Under the pieces are notes generated by a model that worked only from the letters and a program-made list of their open reading frames with translations, was not told the DNA's origin and searched no databases. A program made the position numbers and the translations under genes. Shown one piece after another: positions 44,801 to 57,778 of a DNA stretch of 64,000 bases. The DNA comes from Lantana camara (Eukaryota; Streptophyta; Magnoliopsida; Lamiales; Verbenaceae). The DNA is taken from positions 96,586,001 to 96,650,000 of the forward strand of contig CM074856.1 in NCBI GenBank assembly GCA_037501455.1. Direction: 5' to 3'. How positions within the stretch are numbered: the stretch's first letter is position 1; every line of letters begins with the position of its first letter.

Positions 44801-45687
44801 TCAAATTTGGAAATTGGGGAAAATAGCCATATTGAGCCTATTGTGATAAAAGGTCGGGTGTTCAACATCACCATTCAACCGGAATTGCAATTTAGATTGT
44901 TTGAGGCTCAAGGAAAGGATCCGGAAGTTCAGAAATTAATTACTAAGGCAAGAGAAGATTCGGAAAGTCCATTCGGGTTTGATGAAGCTGGGTTTCTTCG
45001 CTTCAAGAACCGAGTAGTGATACCCGATGAATTGAAACGAGTATTGTTAGAAGAGGCCCATAAATTAGCCTATTCGGTGCATCCAGGAGGAAACAAGATG
45101 TATAAAGACTTGAAACAATTTTATTGGTGGCGTGGACTCAAGAAGGATGTGGCCGAGTTTGTAAGATGTTGTTTGACGTGTCAACAAGTTAAAGCTGAGC
45201 ATCAAAAGCCAGGAGGTCTTCTACAGCCGTTGCCTATCCCCGAGTGGAAGTGGGAACAGGAAACAATGGATTTTATATCCGGGTTGCCTAAGGTGAAAGG
45301 AGGATATGACGGTATTTGGGTAATTGTGAACCGTTTAACAAAGTCTGCTCATTTCTTGCCGGTCCGTATGTCCTTTAAGATCCGAAAATTGACTGAAATC
45401 TACAATAGAGAAATTGTTCGTCTTCATGGTATACCGGTGAGCATTGTTTCGGATAGAGATCCCCGTTTTACTTCGAAGTTATGGAGAGAATTACAAGATC
45501 TTCTGGGAATAAAACTTCAGTTTAGCACGGCTTTTCATCCTCAGACTGATGGCCAATCTAAAAGGGTAATACGGTATTTGGAAGATTTACGACGGCCGTG
45601 TGCTTTGGACTTTTCGAATTCGTGGGGTGACCAACTCCCCTTAATTGAATTTGCTTACAATAATAGTTATCAGTCTTCTATTGGCAT
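41855..45687 (+). pseudogene. Element C gag-pol, part 1 (Gag to integrase core)
   Basis: Starts ATGCCACATGGG after an acceptor-like TTTCAG and stays in one frame to the D insertion. Gag (about 42113-42520), zinc knuckles (the first has Tyr for its second Cys at 42779-42781), protease DPGATH (D at 43028), RT with FIDD (44018-44023), RNase H with TDAS and integrase follow. Four in-frame stops: TAG 41951, TAA 42080, TGA 42923, TGA 43160. Each can be explained by one C to T change from CAG, CAA or CGA. In the integrase the catalytic Glu is Lys (AAA at 45560-45562), and VIVDR is VIVNR. Function lost. Confidence 0.92.
45683..45687. repeat. Left target-site duplication of element D
   Basis: GGCAT before TGTAACACCC; the partner is at 57774-57778, and gag-pol of C continues from there in register. 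Confidence 0.95.
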
Positions 45688-48600
45688 TGTAACACCCGAG
45701 CGCAAGGTGTCACATCCCCCGCACCGAGACCCGACCCGAATATGAAATGAACGATCCATACCCGAGCTAAATCACGGCGAACGGGGACAAACACACACTC
45801 TATGCTAGGCGGGCTAACCCTTAACCATACGAATCAGAGCAAATCAATAAAGCGGAAGCAAAAAAAACGAGCAAAGCATATCATATATATACCACGAGCA
45901 TCCAAGCTCCAAAATACAATTCATATACATCAATGCAAGCCATCACGGCCCAAAACATGTGTACGCTCCAATAACATATCCATATACAACAATCAAAAGT
46001 ATAAGATGCAAGTGTAAGGCCAAAATATAGAGCTAGAGACGAATGCAAGACCTAGGACTCGTATTCCCGCCTAGCTCTCTCGACACCTGCACCAAACAGC
46101 TGAAAACCAAACGGGTTCAGTCCAAAAGGGACTGGTGGGTATAAAACATTGGTATAAATATAATATATAACTGAATTTAAACAATCACATGCAGATTATA
46201 ATCCCAAGCGAGGTTTTAGAAACGGTTCCCAAGTGGGAGAAATAGAGGAATCATCGAAAGGGATTATAATGATCAGTTTTACAATAGGTCATTAGTGGCC
46301 CGGCGAGTGGGCGTGCATCAACTCCAACCAACACCAAGTGTGATTCAATCAATCATTCATTCATTAAGTCTTTCATGCATATCATTCTTTTGTGCTCAAT
46401 CAATCGATTCTATTCAATCGGTCATATACACCTTCTTCCTCCGGGTTGGTGGGCGGGCTTGCAAGACCCGTCCACCCAGTCATTGGCCAAAAGGGGTTAC
46501 ATGACTCCCCAGATGGCACTCAGCTCCCTTTCCCCGCCAATCTCCTGACGAGGTCCGGTACCGCTGTTCAATAGTGGGAACTAGTGTGAGGGATCACCGT
46601 CAGCCCATGCTTCCTCGGATAGCCACTCACACCAAGAACCCCGGGCCCCAATCAGTGCAATCAATCAATCAATACTCGCCAAAACATTTGGTAGGATTCA
46701 AGAAATAAGGGTTTTACGTTTGCAATCGTTTACTCGATAAAAGACTCAATATATATATATATCGTATCACTTTGGCTTAAAGCTTTTCACATAGGGGGAT
46801 ATATCGGGTCGTTTTATCTAAGTAGTAGAGAAACCCACCTTGTACCGACAAAAGAAGATACGAAAGCCTCAAGGATTGGCCTTGTCTCCAACGGGATCGA
46901 AATCTGTGCAAGAAAAGTGAAGTGAGACTCAATATGACCAAATAAGACGCTCGGCAATGCAATGATCATGATATGAATGTATAAAAGATTAAATTGTGTT
47001 ATGAAAATGTTCATGTGCACGATTAATACATTCAAATCATATAATCAAGTCATTCACTTCCATAATTTCACATTTTCAATCAAATTTATTCAAGAAATTT
47101 CAAATCTAATCAAAGTACAACTTAAATCACATTCTAAAATTAGAACATAAACATTTAAACATATTCAATCGCATTTACAATTAGAAAATAAACAATTAAA
47201 TACATTCAATTAAAATTAGGAAATTAAATAAAACATGAAATAGGTAACATTTAATTTAAATAATTCAATTAAATCAAATAACAATTAATATTTAATAAAT
47301 ATATATATAATATATTAAATATATATATTTATACGTATACATATATTATAATATATATACATATATACGTATACTATAGTATATATACATATATATACGT
47401 ATAATATACATGCAACCACACCACCATGCATGCAAATTAATACAAAATGCATGCAAACCATAACATGCATGCAAATAATAATAGAATGCATGCATCATCT
47501 AACACTCCAAATTCATGCAGGAAAATAAAAGGGAAGAATGAACAGCAGCAGCAGCTCGCGGGAACAGCAGAAACAAGCAAGAAAACAAGGTGACACGGGG
47601 TGTCACCTTCAAGGAGCAAACCGAGACACCCCCGTGTCTCGGTACAGAAGTAGCCACCCATGAAACACCCCCGTGCCTCGCCGGAAAGGCCAGGAATGGC
47701 ACGCCCGTGACAGCAGCAACCACCACGCGAAGAACCCCTGTTTCTCTAGCTTAAACGCAGCAACCTCACAAGCAACAAATAGGCAACATATGAAGCAAGA
47801 AGAAGACATGAAATACAGCCTAAAACCAGCCCTAATAATGTACAAAAATGACAGCAATATCAAGGGAAGAAACGCAGTTGCTGACAGAAATTTTCAGGCC
47901 AAGAAAACAGGGCATAAATCGCGTAAAAACAGGGTACAACTGATCTCAAGCAATCCCAACACGTTCATGTGAGTTAGGTAGTCATATGTGCAGCAAAACA
48001 CCACAAAATCAACATACAAATCAGTCCCACAGCAGTTCAAACATGGAAGGCTGTCACACGTGACTTTTCTTCAAAGTTTTCTCAATGATCCAAAGTTAAT
48101 ATCTCATAAATACTTCAACTACCATGCAATTAATGATCATAAATGAAAAGAAGATATCAAAACAATCATTCTCAAGCTTGGAATCATCCAAAAAGCTCAA
48201 GTATGGAAGAAGATCAACCAATTTCAAACCTAATTCTATATATGTTCATTTCTGTCAAAAGCTCACGAATTGATGCTCAAATTCAGAGATGAATGAATGA
48301 AAATGACTCATGATGGATGTACATAACATAACCAAGCTTACCTTGTGGATTAATGGAGGTTTGAAAGAGATTTGAGCTTGAATCTCAAGGGGTTGGCTTG
48401 GCTACGGGATTCTGGAAAACAGAGGAAAGAGGGCTGATTTTCTCTAAGTATGAGGGACTAATTTTGTTGGGGAGGATAATGATCAGCTAGGTGGTTGAGT
48501 TAGGGTGTCAAAAGTTCAAACCATGGTTAATTTGGTCAAGTATGGTAAGAGATATGGCTATTTTGGTGAAAGGTGGCAGTTTTGGCGCCGTGTAGGTTTT

Positions 48601-49325
48601 TCGGTTAGATTTCCGAGGTTGAAATGAGTTGGGAAAAATATATGGCTAAGTTTACTAAACTCGAATTTTCGTTACGAGTTCAGCGGAGTTGACGGAACTC
48701 GAATCCGAGTTTCCGAGCTCAAGATATTAAATACGGAACCAAGGGTGCGCTAAGTGCTCGTTAGCCCCCGACTTGGATTCCACAATTCAAATTAAATCCG
48801 AAACACAAGCAAATGAATTCGAAAATACGAAACGAACAAATATTCATGTACAAGACACGTATAAGTTCAACATATTAAATTCGCACAAAATTCCGGTATT
48901 AATTCAATTAGAAACAAAGCACTCAAACGCAATGAAACAATAAAAGCCATAACATTAACAAAAATAACCAACTAATTTCATATATAATATATTACATATA
49001 ATATGCATGCATACGTATGTAATATATATAATTACATGCATGCAAATATATGTTATAATTATAAAAAAAATGCATGCAAATATGATTTATACTAATTATG
49101 CATGCATAACTTTAAATCCATGCATACACGTACGTTGATATATATATATGTACATATATTTATTTTATATTATGTAATTAATATTAATAACATTAAATTA
49201 AAACAATTAACATTTAGTATAATTAAAATTAAATTAAATACATAAAACACACATAATTAATTATTTCGCGCATTTTGGTAAACAATTACGTCATACCTGT
49301 ACGGCCGAAATATCGGGGCGTCACA
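45688..49325 (-). repeat. Element D 3' LTR, 3638 bp
   Basis: Plus-strand reading runs from TGTAACACCCGAGC to GGGGCGTCACA. It holds the hairpin at 46118-46134, GC-rich palindromes at 47587-47642, two AT-rich tracts and two clusters of CATGCA repeats (47409-47495 and 49003-49125). The ORFs here are identical in both LTRs because the LTRs are nearly identical, and are not evidence of genes. Confidence 0.93.
47587..47642 (-). repeat. GC-rich palindromes in D LTR
   Basis: AAGGTGACA/TGTCACCTT (47587-47609) and CCGAGACAC, CCCC, GTGTCTCGG (47621-47642), followed by two imperfect relatives (near 47665 and 47697). The motif ACACCCCCGTG or its complement is the repeated centre. In the other LTR the first stem is one pair longer (56034-56057). 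Confidence 0.8.
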
Positions 49326-49360
49326 ACCTCTCCCCCTTAAAAGAATCCGTCCTCGGATTC
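49326..49360 (-). other. Element D polypurine tract and pre-PPT hairpin
   Basis: Minus strand: GAATCCG, loop AGGA, CGGATTC (49360-49343), then TTTTAAGGGGGAGAGG up to the LTR at 49325. The stem is perfect over 7 bp and overlaps the expected end of gag-pol. Confidence 0.82.
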
Positions 49361-52300
49361 ATTGATCGTCCGGAAACAATTCGGGATGAAACTTCCTCAT
49401 TTTATCCTCCGTCTCCCACGTAGCCTCTTCTGTTTTATCACTTCTCCATAACACTTCTCCATAACACTTTAACTAGTGGGATTTGCCGGTTTCTTAATTC
49501 TTGAAATTTCCGATCCAAAATCTTAACCGGTTTTTGAACGAAGGTGAGATTAGGCTCAATTTCTACCTCTTCCTCAGGTAGGATTTCGGACTCATCCGGA
49601 TAATACTTGCGAAGCTGGGAGACATGAAATACGTTGTGGATTCCCGTTAAACTCGGGGGTAGATTCAAACGATAAGCAGTATCTCCAACTTTTTCCAGAA
49701 TCTCATACGGACCCAGATAGCGAGGATTCAACTTACCTCCTTTTCCAATTCTTGAAAATCCTTTTCGCGGCGAAATTTTCAAGAACACCCTATCACCAAC
49801 TTCAAACTGAAGATCCTTTCTCCGTCGATCCGCATAGCTTTTCTGTCTATCTTGGGGCGCTTTCATTCTTTGTTGAATGATTTGAACCTTATCAATGGCA
49901 GCTTGTACGGCTTTGGAAGGCTTCTCCTTCATTTCACCTCGTTTCACCTCGTTTCACCCCCTCTTGTTTCGTCCAATTCCATTCTTCAAGGTCGAAAAAT
50001 AAGGGGGATCTACACTTTCGTCCGTAAAGGGCTTCATAAGGTGCCATTCCTATCGAAGCCTGAAAACTGTTATTATAGGCGAACTCAATCAGGGACAACT
50101 GCTCATTCCACGAACTCGAGAAATCCAATGCACAAGCCCTCAACATATCCTCCAAATATTTGATTAATCTTTCCGACTGACCATCTGTCTGAGGATGGAA
50201 AGCTGTGCTGAATTGGAGCCTTGTTCCCAGATTTCTTTGCAATTCTTGCCAAAACCTAGAAGTGAACCTCGGATCTCGATCTGATACAATACTGGTAGGC
50301 ACACCATGAAGTCGAACAATTTCATCAACATACTTCTTGGCTAACTTAGGTACCTTATCCGACATCCGAACAGCCAGAAAATGTGCCGATTTCGTTAGTC
50401 TATCCACGATCACCCAAATCCCATCAAGACCACCCTTCACTCTAGGAAGACCCGAAACGAAATCCATCGCCACCTGTTGCCATTTCCATTCTGGGATAGG
50501 TAGCGGTTGAAGTAGCCCTGATGGCTTCTGATGCTCGGCTTTCACGGTTTGACAAGTCAGACAATGTCTCACGAAATTAGTTACATCCCTTTTAAGTCCA
50601 TTCCACCAATAGAACTGCTTCAAATCCTTGTACATCTTATTACCTCCAGGATGTATCGAATACCCTGATCTGTGAGCTTCTTCCAAAATAATCCTCTTCA
50701 ATTCATCCGGAACCACAATCCTGTTCTTAAACCTTAAGAGTCCCGTGTCATCGAACCCAAATGGACATTCGGGATCATCCCTAGCTTTCCGAGCTAATTT
50801 CTGCACTTCGGAATCTCTTCTCTGAGTTTCAAATAATCTTGATTGAAGATCCGGTTGTACCGTAATATTCCGAATACTTGCTCTTAACTTGAAAAACTCG
50901 GGTTCATATCCAACTTCCACTTTCACACTAGATACACTAGCCTTCCTGCTAAGTGCATCCGCGACCACATTAGCTTTTCCAGGATGGTATCTGATTGTGC
51001 ACTCGTAATCCGCTAAAGTCTCCATCCATCGCCTTTGTCTCTTATTTAACTCCTTCTGAGAAAACAAGTATTGAAGACTTTTGTGGTCAGAAAAGATCTC
51101 GAAAGGAATTCCATACAAGTAGTGTCTCCACTTCCCCAAAGCAAAGATCACTGCCGCTAGCTCGAGATCGTGAGTGGGATAATTCTGTTCATGATCCTTC
51201 AGTTTTCTCGAGGCGTAGGCTATCACCCTACCCTTCTGCATCAACACACATCCCAGTCCCTCTTTCGAGGCATCCGTATAAACCATATATCCTTCAGTTC
51301 CTTCAGGAAGTGTTAATATTGGTGCAGTGGTCAATTTCTCCTTTAAAAGTTGGAAACTTGCCTCACACGCCTCATCCCAAGCAAACTTGACTTCCTTCTT
51401 TGTCAAACGAGTCAAAGGAGCTGCAATCTTAGAGAAGTCCTTAACGAATCTCCGATAATACCCAGCCAAACCCAAGAAACTTCTGACCTCGGAAGCATTT
51501 TTCGGACTCTGCCACTGAATAACTGTCTCGATCTTTGAAGGATCTACTTCCAAGCCCTTACTTGAGACAATATGACCTAGAAAAGCAACCCGGTCGATCC
51601 AAAACTCACATTTACTAAACTTCGCATACAACCGGTGCTCTCTTAATGTCTCCAATACTAATTCGAGATGCTTAGCATGATCTTCCGGAGTCTTGGAATA
51701 CACGAGAATATCATCAATGAAGATTACGACGAATTTATCCAAATATGGCCGAAAAATCCGATGCATCATATCCATAAATGCTGCAGGGGCATTCGTCAAA
51801 CCAAAGGGCATCACTACGAACTCATAATGCCCATACCGGGTATTGAATCCTGTCTTAGGTATATCCTCTTCCCGGATTTTCAATTGGTAGTAGCCTTGTC
51901 TTAGATCCAATTTCGAATAAACCCCTGAACCTTGCAACATATCAAATAAATCCTCAATGTGGGGCAACGGGTACTTATTCTTGATAGTCATCCGATTAAG
52001 CTCCCGGTAATCTATACACATTCTCAACGATCCATCTTTCTTCTTGACAAAGAGAACCGGAGCACCCCACGGAGATGAGCTCGGTCGAATATATCCAATC
52101 TTAAGTAACTCTTCGAGTTGAATCTTCAACTCCTTCAACTCTGCAGGAGCCATTCTATACGGCGTCTTAGAATAAGGTTCTGATCCCGGATATAAATCAA
52201 TAACAAATTCAATCTCCCGATCCGGTGGTAAAGAACCTAAATTTTCCGGAAATACGTCGGGGTATGCCTTTACCACATCCGTATCCTCAAAACTTAATTG

Positions 52301-53917
52301 ATCCTTTGGTTTGTTAAGAAGATAGGCAATAAATCCCGTGGCTCCATCTTTCACTAACTTGCGAGCTTCCATAAACGATAAGAGAGGTACATTCTTCGAC
52401 CCTACTTTTCCAATCAACTCTGCTCCCAATTTTATCTTCTTTCTAAAACAATCAACCTCGGCCCGGTGCCGATATAACCAATCCATCCCGAAGATTACCC
52501 CATACTTCTTCATAGGCATAACAATGAAGTCTGCCGGATAATCTTTCCCCTCTAACAGAACTGAACAACCCCTAACAACCCGGTTTGTCTGCAAATTACC
52601 TCCAAGAGGCGAACTCACATAATAACAAGAATTTGAGCAAATAACAGGTAGGCATAGAGAAGCACATAGATCAGAAGATATAAAAGTATGCGTGGCACCC
52701 GGATCAAATAATGCGTGAATGCTCGTGTTATGAATGCAAACGGTACCTTCCACTACGGCATTCGGATCAGCTTCCACCTTTTGTTCCTCGCTCTCAAGGG
52801 CATAAGCACGGGCCTGGATCATCGGTCTTTGTACCCCAGCTTGAAACCCCGGTCTCTTATCAGGACATGCGAAAGCCATATGATCTCCCTTCCCACAAAT
52901 CAAGCACAATTTCAATCTTATTCTGCAATTGCTATAAGAGTGGGTCGGTCCTCCACAATGAGTACACGGAGGTACATCTCGTCGATCTCTCGGGGGAGCC
53001 GGTAATGCCTGAGGTACTCGAGCAGCCTGAGGAGCATGCTGACCTCCAGTTCGTGGCTTCTTGAAATATTCTTTCTGAGAAGGAGCTGCCGCAGTCATAG
53101 GCCTTTTTCCCTGATTGAATCTCATGCTCGATCCCGAAGCTGAGCCCCTACCTTGTCCCATGGATGCTTTGAAGATTGGATCCTTCTTTTTATACTCCTC
53201 TTCTTGCCCTAAGGCCCTTTGCACCGTGTCTGAGAAAGATATAAAATTATGGCCCGCTTGACCGTGCCTCAAATCCTGCCTCAACCCAGCAATAAACTTC
53301 TTCGCCTTCCTCTTCTCATCCCGGGTAATATGTGGTGCATACTTCCCAAGTCGGTTGAAAACTGCAAGGTACTGAGCCACAGAACGATTTCCTTGCTTCA
53401 GATCCATAAATTCTTGCTCTTTTCTCTCCCGAACAACCTCGGGTACAAAGCACTCCCGAAATTCCCGTTTAAAAACTTCCCATGTGATCTCCTCTCCATC
53501 TACCTCCAACTTTTCTCTTGTTCTCTCCCACCACTCAAACGCCTCTCCGTCCAATTGGAATATAGCAAACTGAGCCTGTTCTTGGGTAGTGAACTGCCGA
53601 ACCCCATAAATCCTCTCCAATCGAGTCAACCACCCCTCTGAAACCGCGTCATCAATAGAACCAGAAAATCTAGGGGGATTGTAACTCAAAAACACCCCAT
53701 GAGGATCCCTATGATTGTTATTTGGTGGAGCCGGTTGCTCAACGGGTTGTGGTGGTGGAGCTTGAGCTCTCCTATGCTCAACATAATTGAAAACGGCTTC
53801 CATAAAATTTCCCATATCCATCAGCGGTGGCTGTGGTTGTTGTTCTGGTGGTATAGGAGAACGATCACGGTCTCCTTGTCGTCCCGGTGATTTCTCACGA
53901 TGTCTACGGGGAGGCAT
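49359..53917 (-). pseudogene. Element D gag-pol, two frame-shifting tandem duplications
   Basis: Starts [12 protein letters not shown] at 53917. Gag, two intact CCHC knuckles (from C318), protease DPGATH (D405), RT FIDD (D735-D736), RNase H TDAS, and integrase with all three catalytic acids lie in a 1327-residue frame that ends at 49934. A 10-bp tandem duplication (49938-49957) causes that shift; the next frame runs 49947-49438 and covers the integrase C-terminus and the start of the chromodomain, where a 13-bp tandem duplication (49442-49467) shifts it again. The rest of the chromodomain follows out of frame to about 49359. No other nonsense change was seen. Confidence 0.9.
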
Positions 53918-54088
53918 CCTGATCCAGAAACACTGAAATGCATGCTTCTCTTAGTCCATGCATGAAAATGCAATTAATTCACTCAATTTTCAACAATTAG
54001 AGCACAGAAGCACTAAAAGGATGCATATGCAATCACATTGTCAAGTAGTCCCTAAAGCCGAACGACCTAAACTGACTCACCCGACACT

Positions 54089-54125
54089 AGAGCCTGGGTT
54101 TTGCAACCCTAAGCTCTGATACCAC
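54089..54125 (-). other. Element D primer-binding site with overlapping hairpin
   Basis: Minus-strand TGGTATCAGAGC (54125-54114 region) eight bases from the 5' LTR. The overlapping hairpin at 54117-54089 has arms AGAGC/GCTCT and GGGTT/AACCC with loop GCAA and a small internal loop. Confidence 0.85.
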
Positions 54126-54132
54126 TTAAGGA

Positions 54133-57100
54133 TGTAACACCCGAGCGCAAGGTGTCACATCCCCCGCACCGAGACCCGACCCGAATATGAAATGAACGAT
54201 CCATACCCGAGCTAAATCACGGCGAACGGGGACAAACACACACTCTATGCTAGGCGGGCTAACCCTTAACCATACGAATCAGAGCAAATCAATAAAGCGG
54301 AAGCAAAAAAAACGAGCAAAGCATATCATATATATACCACGAGCATCCAAGCTCCAAAATACAATTCATATACATCAATGCAAGCCATCACGGCCCAAAA
54401 CATGTGTACGCTCCAATAACATATCCATATACAACAATCAAAAGTATAAGATGCAAGTGTAAGGCCAAAATATAGAGCTAGAGACGAATGCAAGACCTAG
54501 GACTCGTATTCCCGCCTAGCTCTCTCGACACCTGCACCAAACAGCTGAAAACCAAACGGGTTCAGTCCAAAAGGGACTGGTGGGTATAAAACATTGGTAT
54601 AAATATAATATATAACTGAATTTAAACAATCACATGCAGATTATAATCCCAAGCGAGGTTTTAGAAACGGTTCCCAAGTGGGAGAAATAGAGGAATCATC
54701 GAAAGGGATTATAATGATCAGTTTTACAATAGGTCATTAGTGGCCCGGCGAGTGGGCGTGCATCAACTCCAACCAACACCAAGTGTGATTCAATCAATCA
54801 TTCATTCATTAAGTCTTTCATGCATATCATTCTTTTGTGCTCAATCAATCGATTCTATTCAATCGGTCATATACACCTTCTTCCTCCGGGTTGGTGGGCG
54901 GGCTTGCAAGACCCGTCCACCCAGTCATTGGCCAAAAGGGGTTACATGACTCCCCAGATGGCACTCAGCTCCCTTTCCCCGCCAATCTCCTGACGAGGTC
55001 CGGTACCGCTGTTCAATAGTGGGAACTAGTGTGAGGGATCACCGTCAGCCCATGCTTCCTCGGATAGCCACTCACACCAAGAACCCCGGGCCCCAATCAG
55101 TGCAATCAATCAATCAATACTCGCCAAAACATTTGGTAGGATTCAAGAAATAAGGGTTTTACGTTTGCAATCGTTTACTCGATAAAAGACTCAATATATA
55201 TATATATATCGTATCACTTTGGCTTAAAGCTTTTCACATAGGGGGATATATCGGGTCGTTTTATCTAAGTAGTAGAGAAACCCACCTTGTACCGACAAAA
55301 GAAGATACGAAAGCCTCAAGGATTGGCCTTGTCTCCAACGGGATCGAAATCTGTGCAAGAAAAGTGAAGTGAGACTCAATATGACCAAATAAGACGCTCG
55401 GCAATGCAATGATCATGATATGAATGTATAAAAGATTAAATTGTGTTATGAAAATGTTCATGTGCACGATTAATACATTTAAATCATATAATCAAGTCAT
55501 TCACTTCCATAATTTCACATTTTCAATCAAATTTATTCAAGAAATTTCAAATCTAATCAAAGTACAACTTAAATCACATTCTAAAATTAGAACATAAACA
55601 TTTAAACATATTCAATCGCATTTACAATTAGAAAATAAACAATTAAATACATTCAATTAAAATTAGGAAATTAAATAAAACATGAAATAGGTAACATTTA
55701 ATTTAAATAATTCAATTAAATCAAATAACAATTAATATTTAATAAATATATATATAATATATTAAATATATATATTTATACGTATACATATATTATAATA
55801 TATATACATATATACGTATACTATAGTATATATACATATATATACGTATAATATACATGCAACCACACCACCATGCATGCAAATTAATACAAAATGCATG
55901 CAAACCATAACATGCATGCAAATAATAATAGAATGCATGCATCATCTAACACTCCAAATTCATGCAGGAAAATAAAAGGGAAGAATGAACAGCAGCAGCA
56001 GCTCGCGGGAACAGCAGAAACAAGCAAGAAAACAAGGTGACACGGGGGTGTCACCTTCAAGGAGCAAACCGAGACACCCCCGTGTCTCGGTACAGAAGTA
56101 GCCACCCATGAAACACCCCCGTGCCTCGCCGGAAAGGCCAGGAATGGCACGCCCGTGACAGCAGCAACCACCACGCGAAGAACCCCTGTTTCTCTAGCTT
56201 AAACGCAGCAACCTCACAAGCAACAAATAGGCAACATATGAAGCAAGAAGAAGACATGAAATACAGCCTAAAACCAGCCCTAATAATGTACAAAAATGAC
56301 AGCAATATCAAGGGAAGAAACGCAGTTGCTGACAGAAATTTTCAGGCCAAGAAAACAGGGCATAAATCGCGTAAAAACAGGGTACAACTGATCTCAAGCA
56401 ATCCCAACACGTTCATGTGAGTTAGGTAGTCATATGTGCAGCAAAACACCACAAAATCAACATACAAATCAGTCCCACAGCAGTTCAAACATGGAAGGCT
56501 GTCACACGTGACTTTTCTTCAAAGTTTTCTCAATGATCCAAAGTTAATATCTCATAAATACTTCAACTACCATGCAATTAATGATCATAAATGAAAAGAA
56601 GATATCAAAACAATCATTCTCAAGCTTGGAATCATCCAAAAAGCTCAAGTATGGAAGAAGATCAACCAATTTCAAACCTAATTCTATATATGTTCATTTC
56701 TGTCAAAAGCTCACGAATTGATGCTCAAATTCAGAGATGAATGAATGAAAATAACTCATGATGGATGTACATAACATAACCAAGCTTACCTTGTGGATTA
56801 ATGGAGGTTTGAAAGAGATTTGAGCTTGAATCTCAAGGGGTTGGCTTGGCTACGGGATTCTGGAAAACAGAGGAAAGAGGGCTGATTTTCTCTAAGTATG
56901 AGGGACTAATTTAGTTGGGGAGGATAATGATCAGCTAGGTGGTTGAGTTAGGGTCTCAAAAGTTCAAACCATGGTTAATTTGGTCAAGTATGGTAAGAGA
57001 TATGGCTATTTTGGTGAAAGGTGGCAGTTTTGGGGCCGTGTAGGTTTTTCGGTTAGATTTCGGAGGTTGAAATGAGTTGGGAAAAATATATGGCTAAGTT

Positions 57101-57773
57101 TACTAAACTCGAATTTTCGTTACGAGTTCAGCGGAGTTGACGGAACTCGAATCCGAGTTTCCGAGCTCAAGATATTAAATACGGAACCAAGGGTGCGCTA
57201 AGTGCTCGTTAGCCCCCGACTTGGATTCCACAATTCAAATTAAATCCGAAACACAAGCAAATGAATTCGAAAATACGAAACGAACAAATATTCATGTACA
57301 AGACACGTATAAGTTCAACATATTAAATTCGCACAAAATTCCGGTATTAATTCAATTAGAAACAAAGCACTCAAACGCAATGAAACAATAAAAGCCATAA
57401 CATTAACAAAAATAACCAACTAATTTCATATATAATATATTACATATAATATGCATGCATACGTATGTAATATATATAATTACATGCATGCAAATATATG
57501 TTATAATTATAAAAAAAATGCATGCAAATATGATTTATACTAATTATGCATGCATAACTTTAAATCCATGCATACACGTACGTTGATATATATATATGTA
57601 CATATATTTATTTTATATTATGTAATTAATATTAATAACATTAAATTAAAACAATTAACATTTAGTATAATTAAAATTAAATTAAATACATAAAACACAC
57701 ATAATTAATTATTTCGCGCATTTTGGTAAACAATTACGTCATACCTGTACGGCCGAAATATCGGGGCGTCACA
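54133..57773 (-). repeat. Element D 5' LTR, 3641 bp
   Basis: Near-identical to 45688-49325. Differences include a longer TATATA run near 55197, one more G near 56044 and single substitutions near 55480, 56752, 56913, 56955, 57035 and 57062. Confidence 0.93.
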
Positions 57774-57778
57774 GGCAT
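57774..57778. repeat. Right target-site duplication of element D
   Basis: GGCAT, matching 45683-45687. Confidence 0.95.

Larger units (their letters stand above)
45688..57773 (-). mobile_element. Element D: young Ty3/gypsy chromovirus nested in C
   Basis: Complete element on the minus strand: 5' LTR 57773-54133, primer-binding site, gag-pol from 53917 down to about 49359, polypurine tract, 3' LTR 49325-45688. Flanked by GGCAT. The LTRs differ by fewer than ten substitutions and a few short length changes over 3.64 kb, the lowest divergence in the window. Confidence 0.95.

Noticed and set aside
47437..47972. ORFs of 70-100 codons in the D LTRs, repeated at 55884-56420
   Set aside because: Identical because the LTRs are near-identical; they straddle palindromes and have no protein features.
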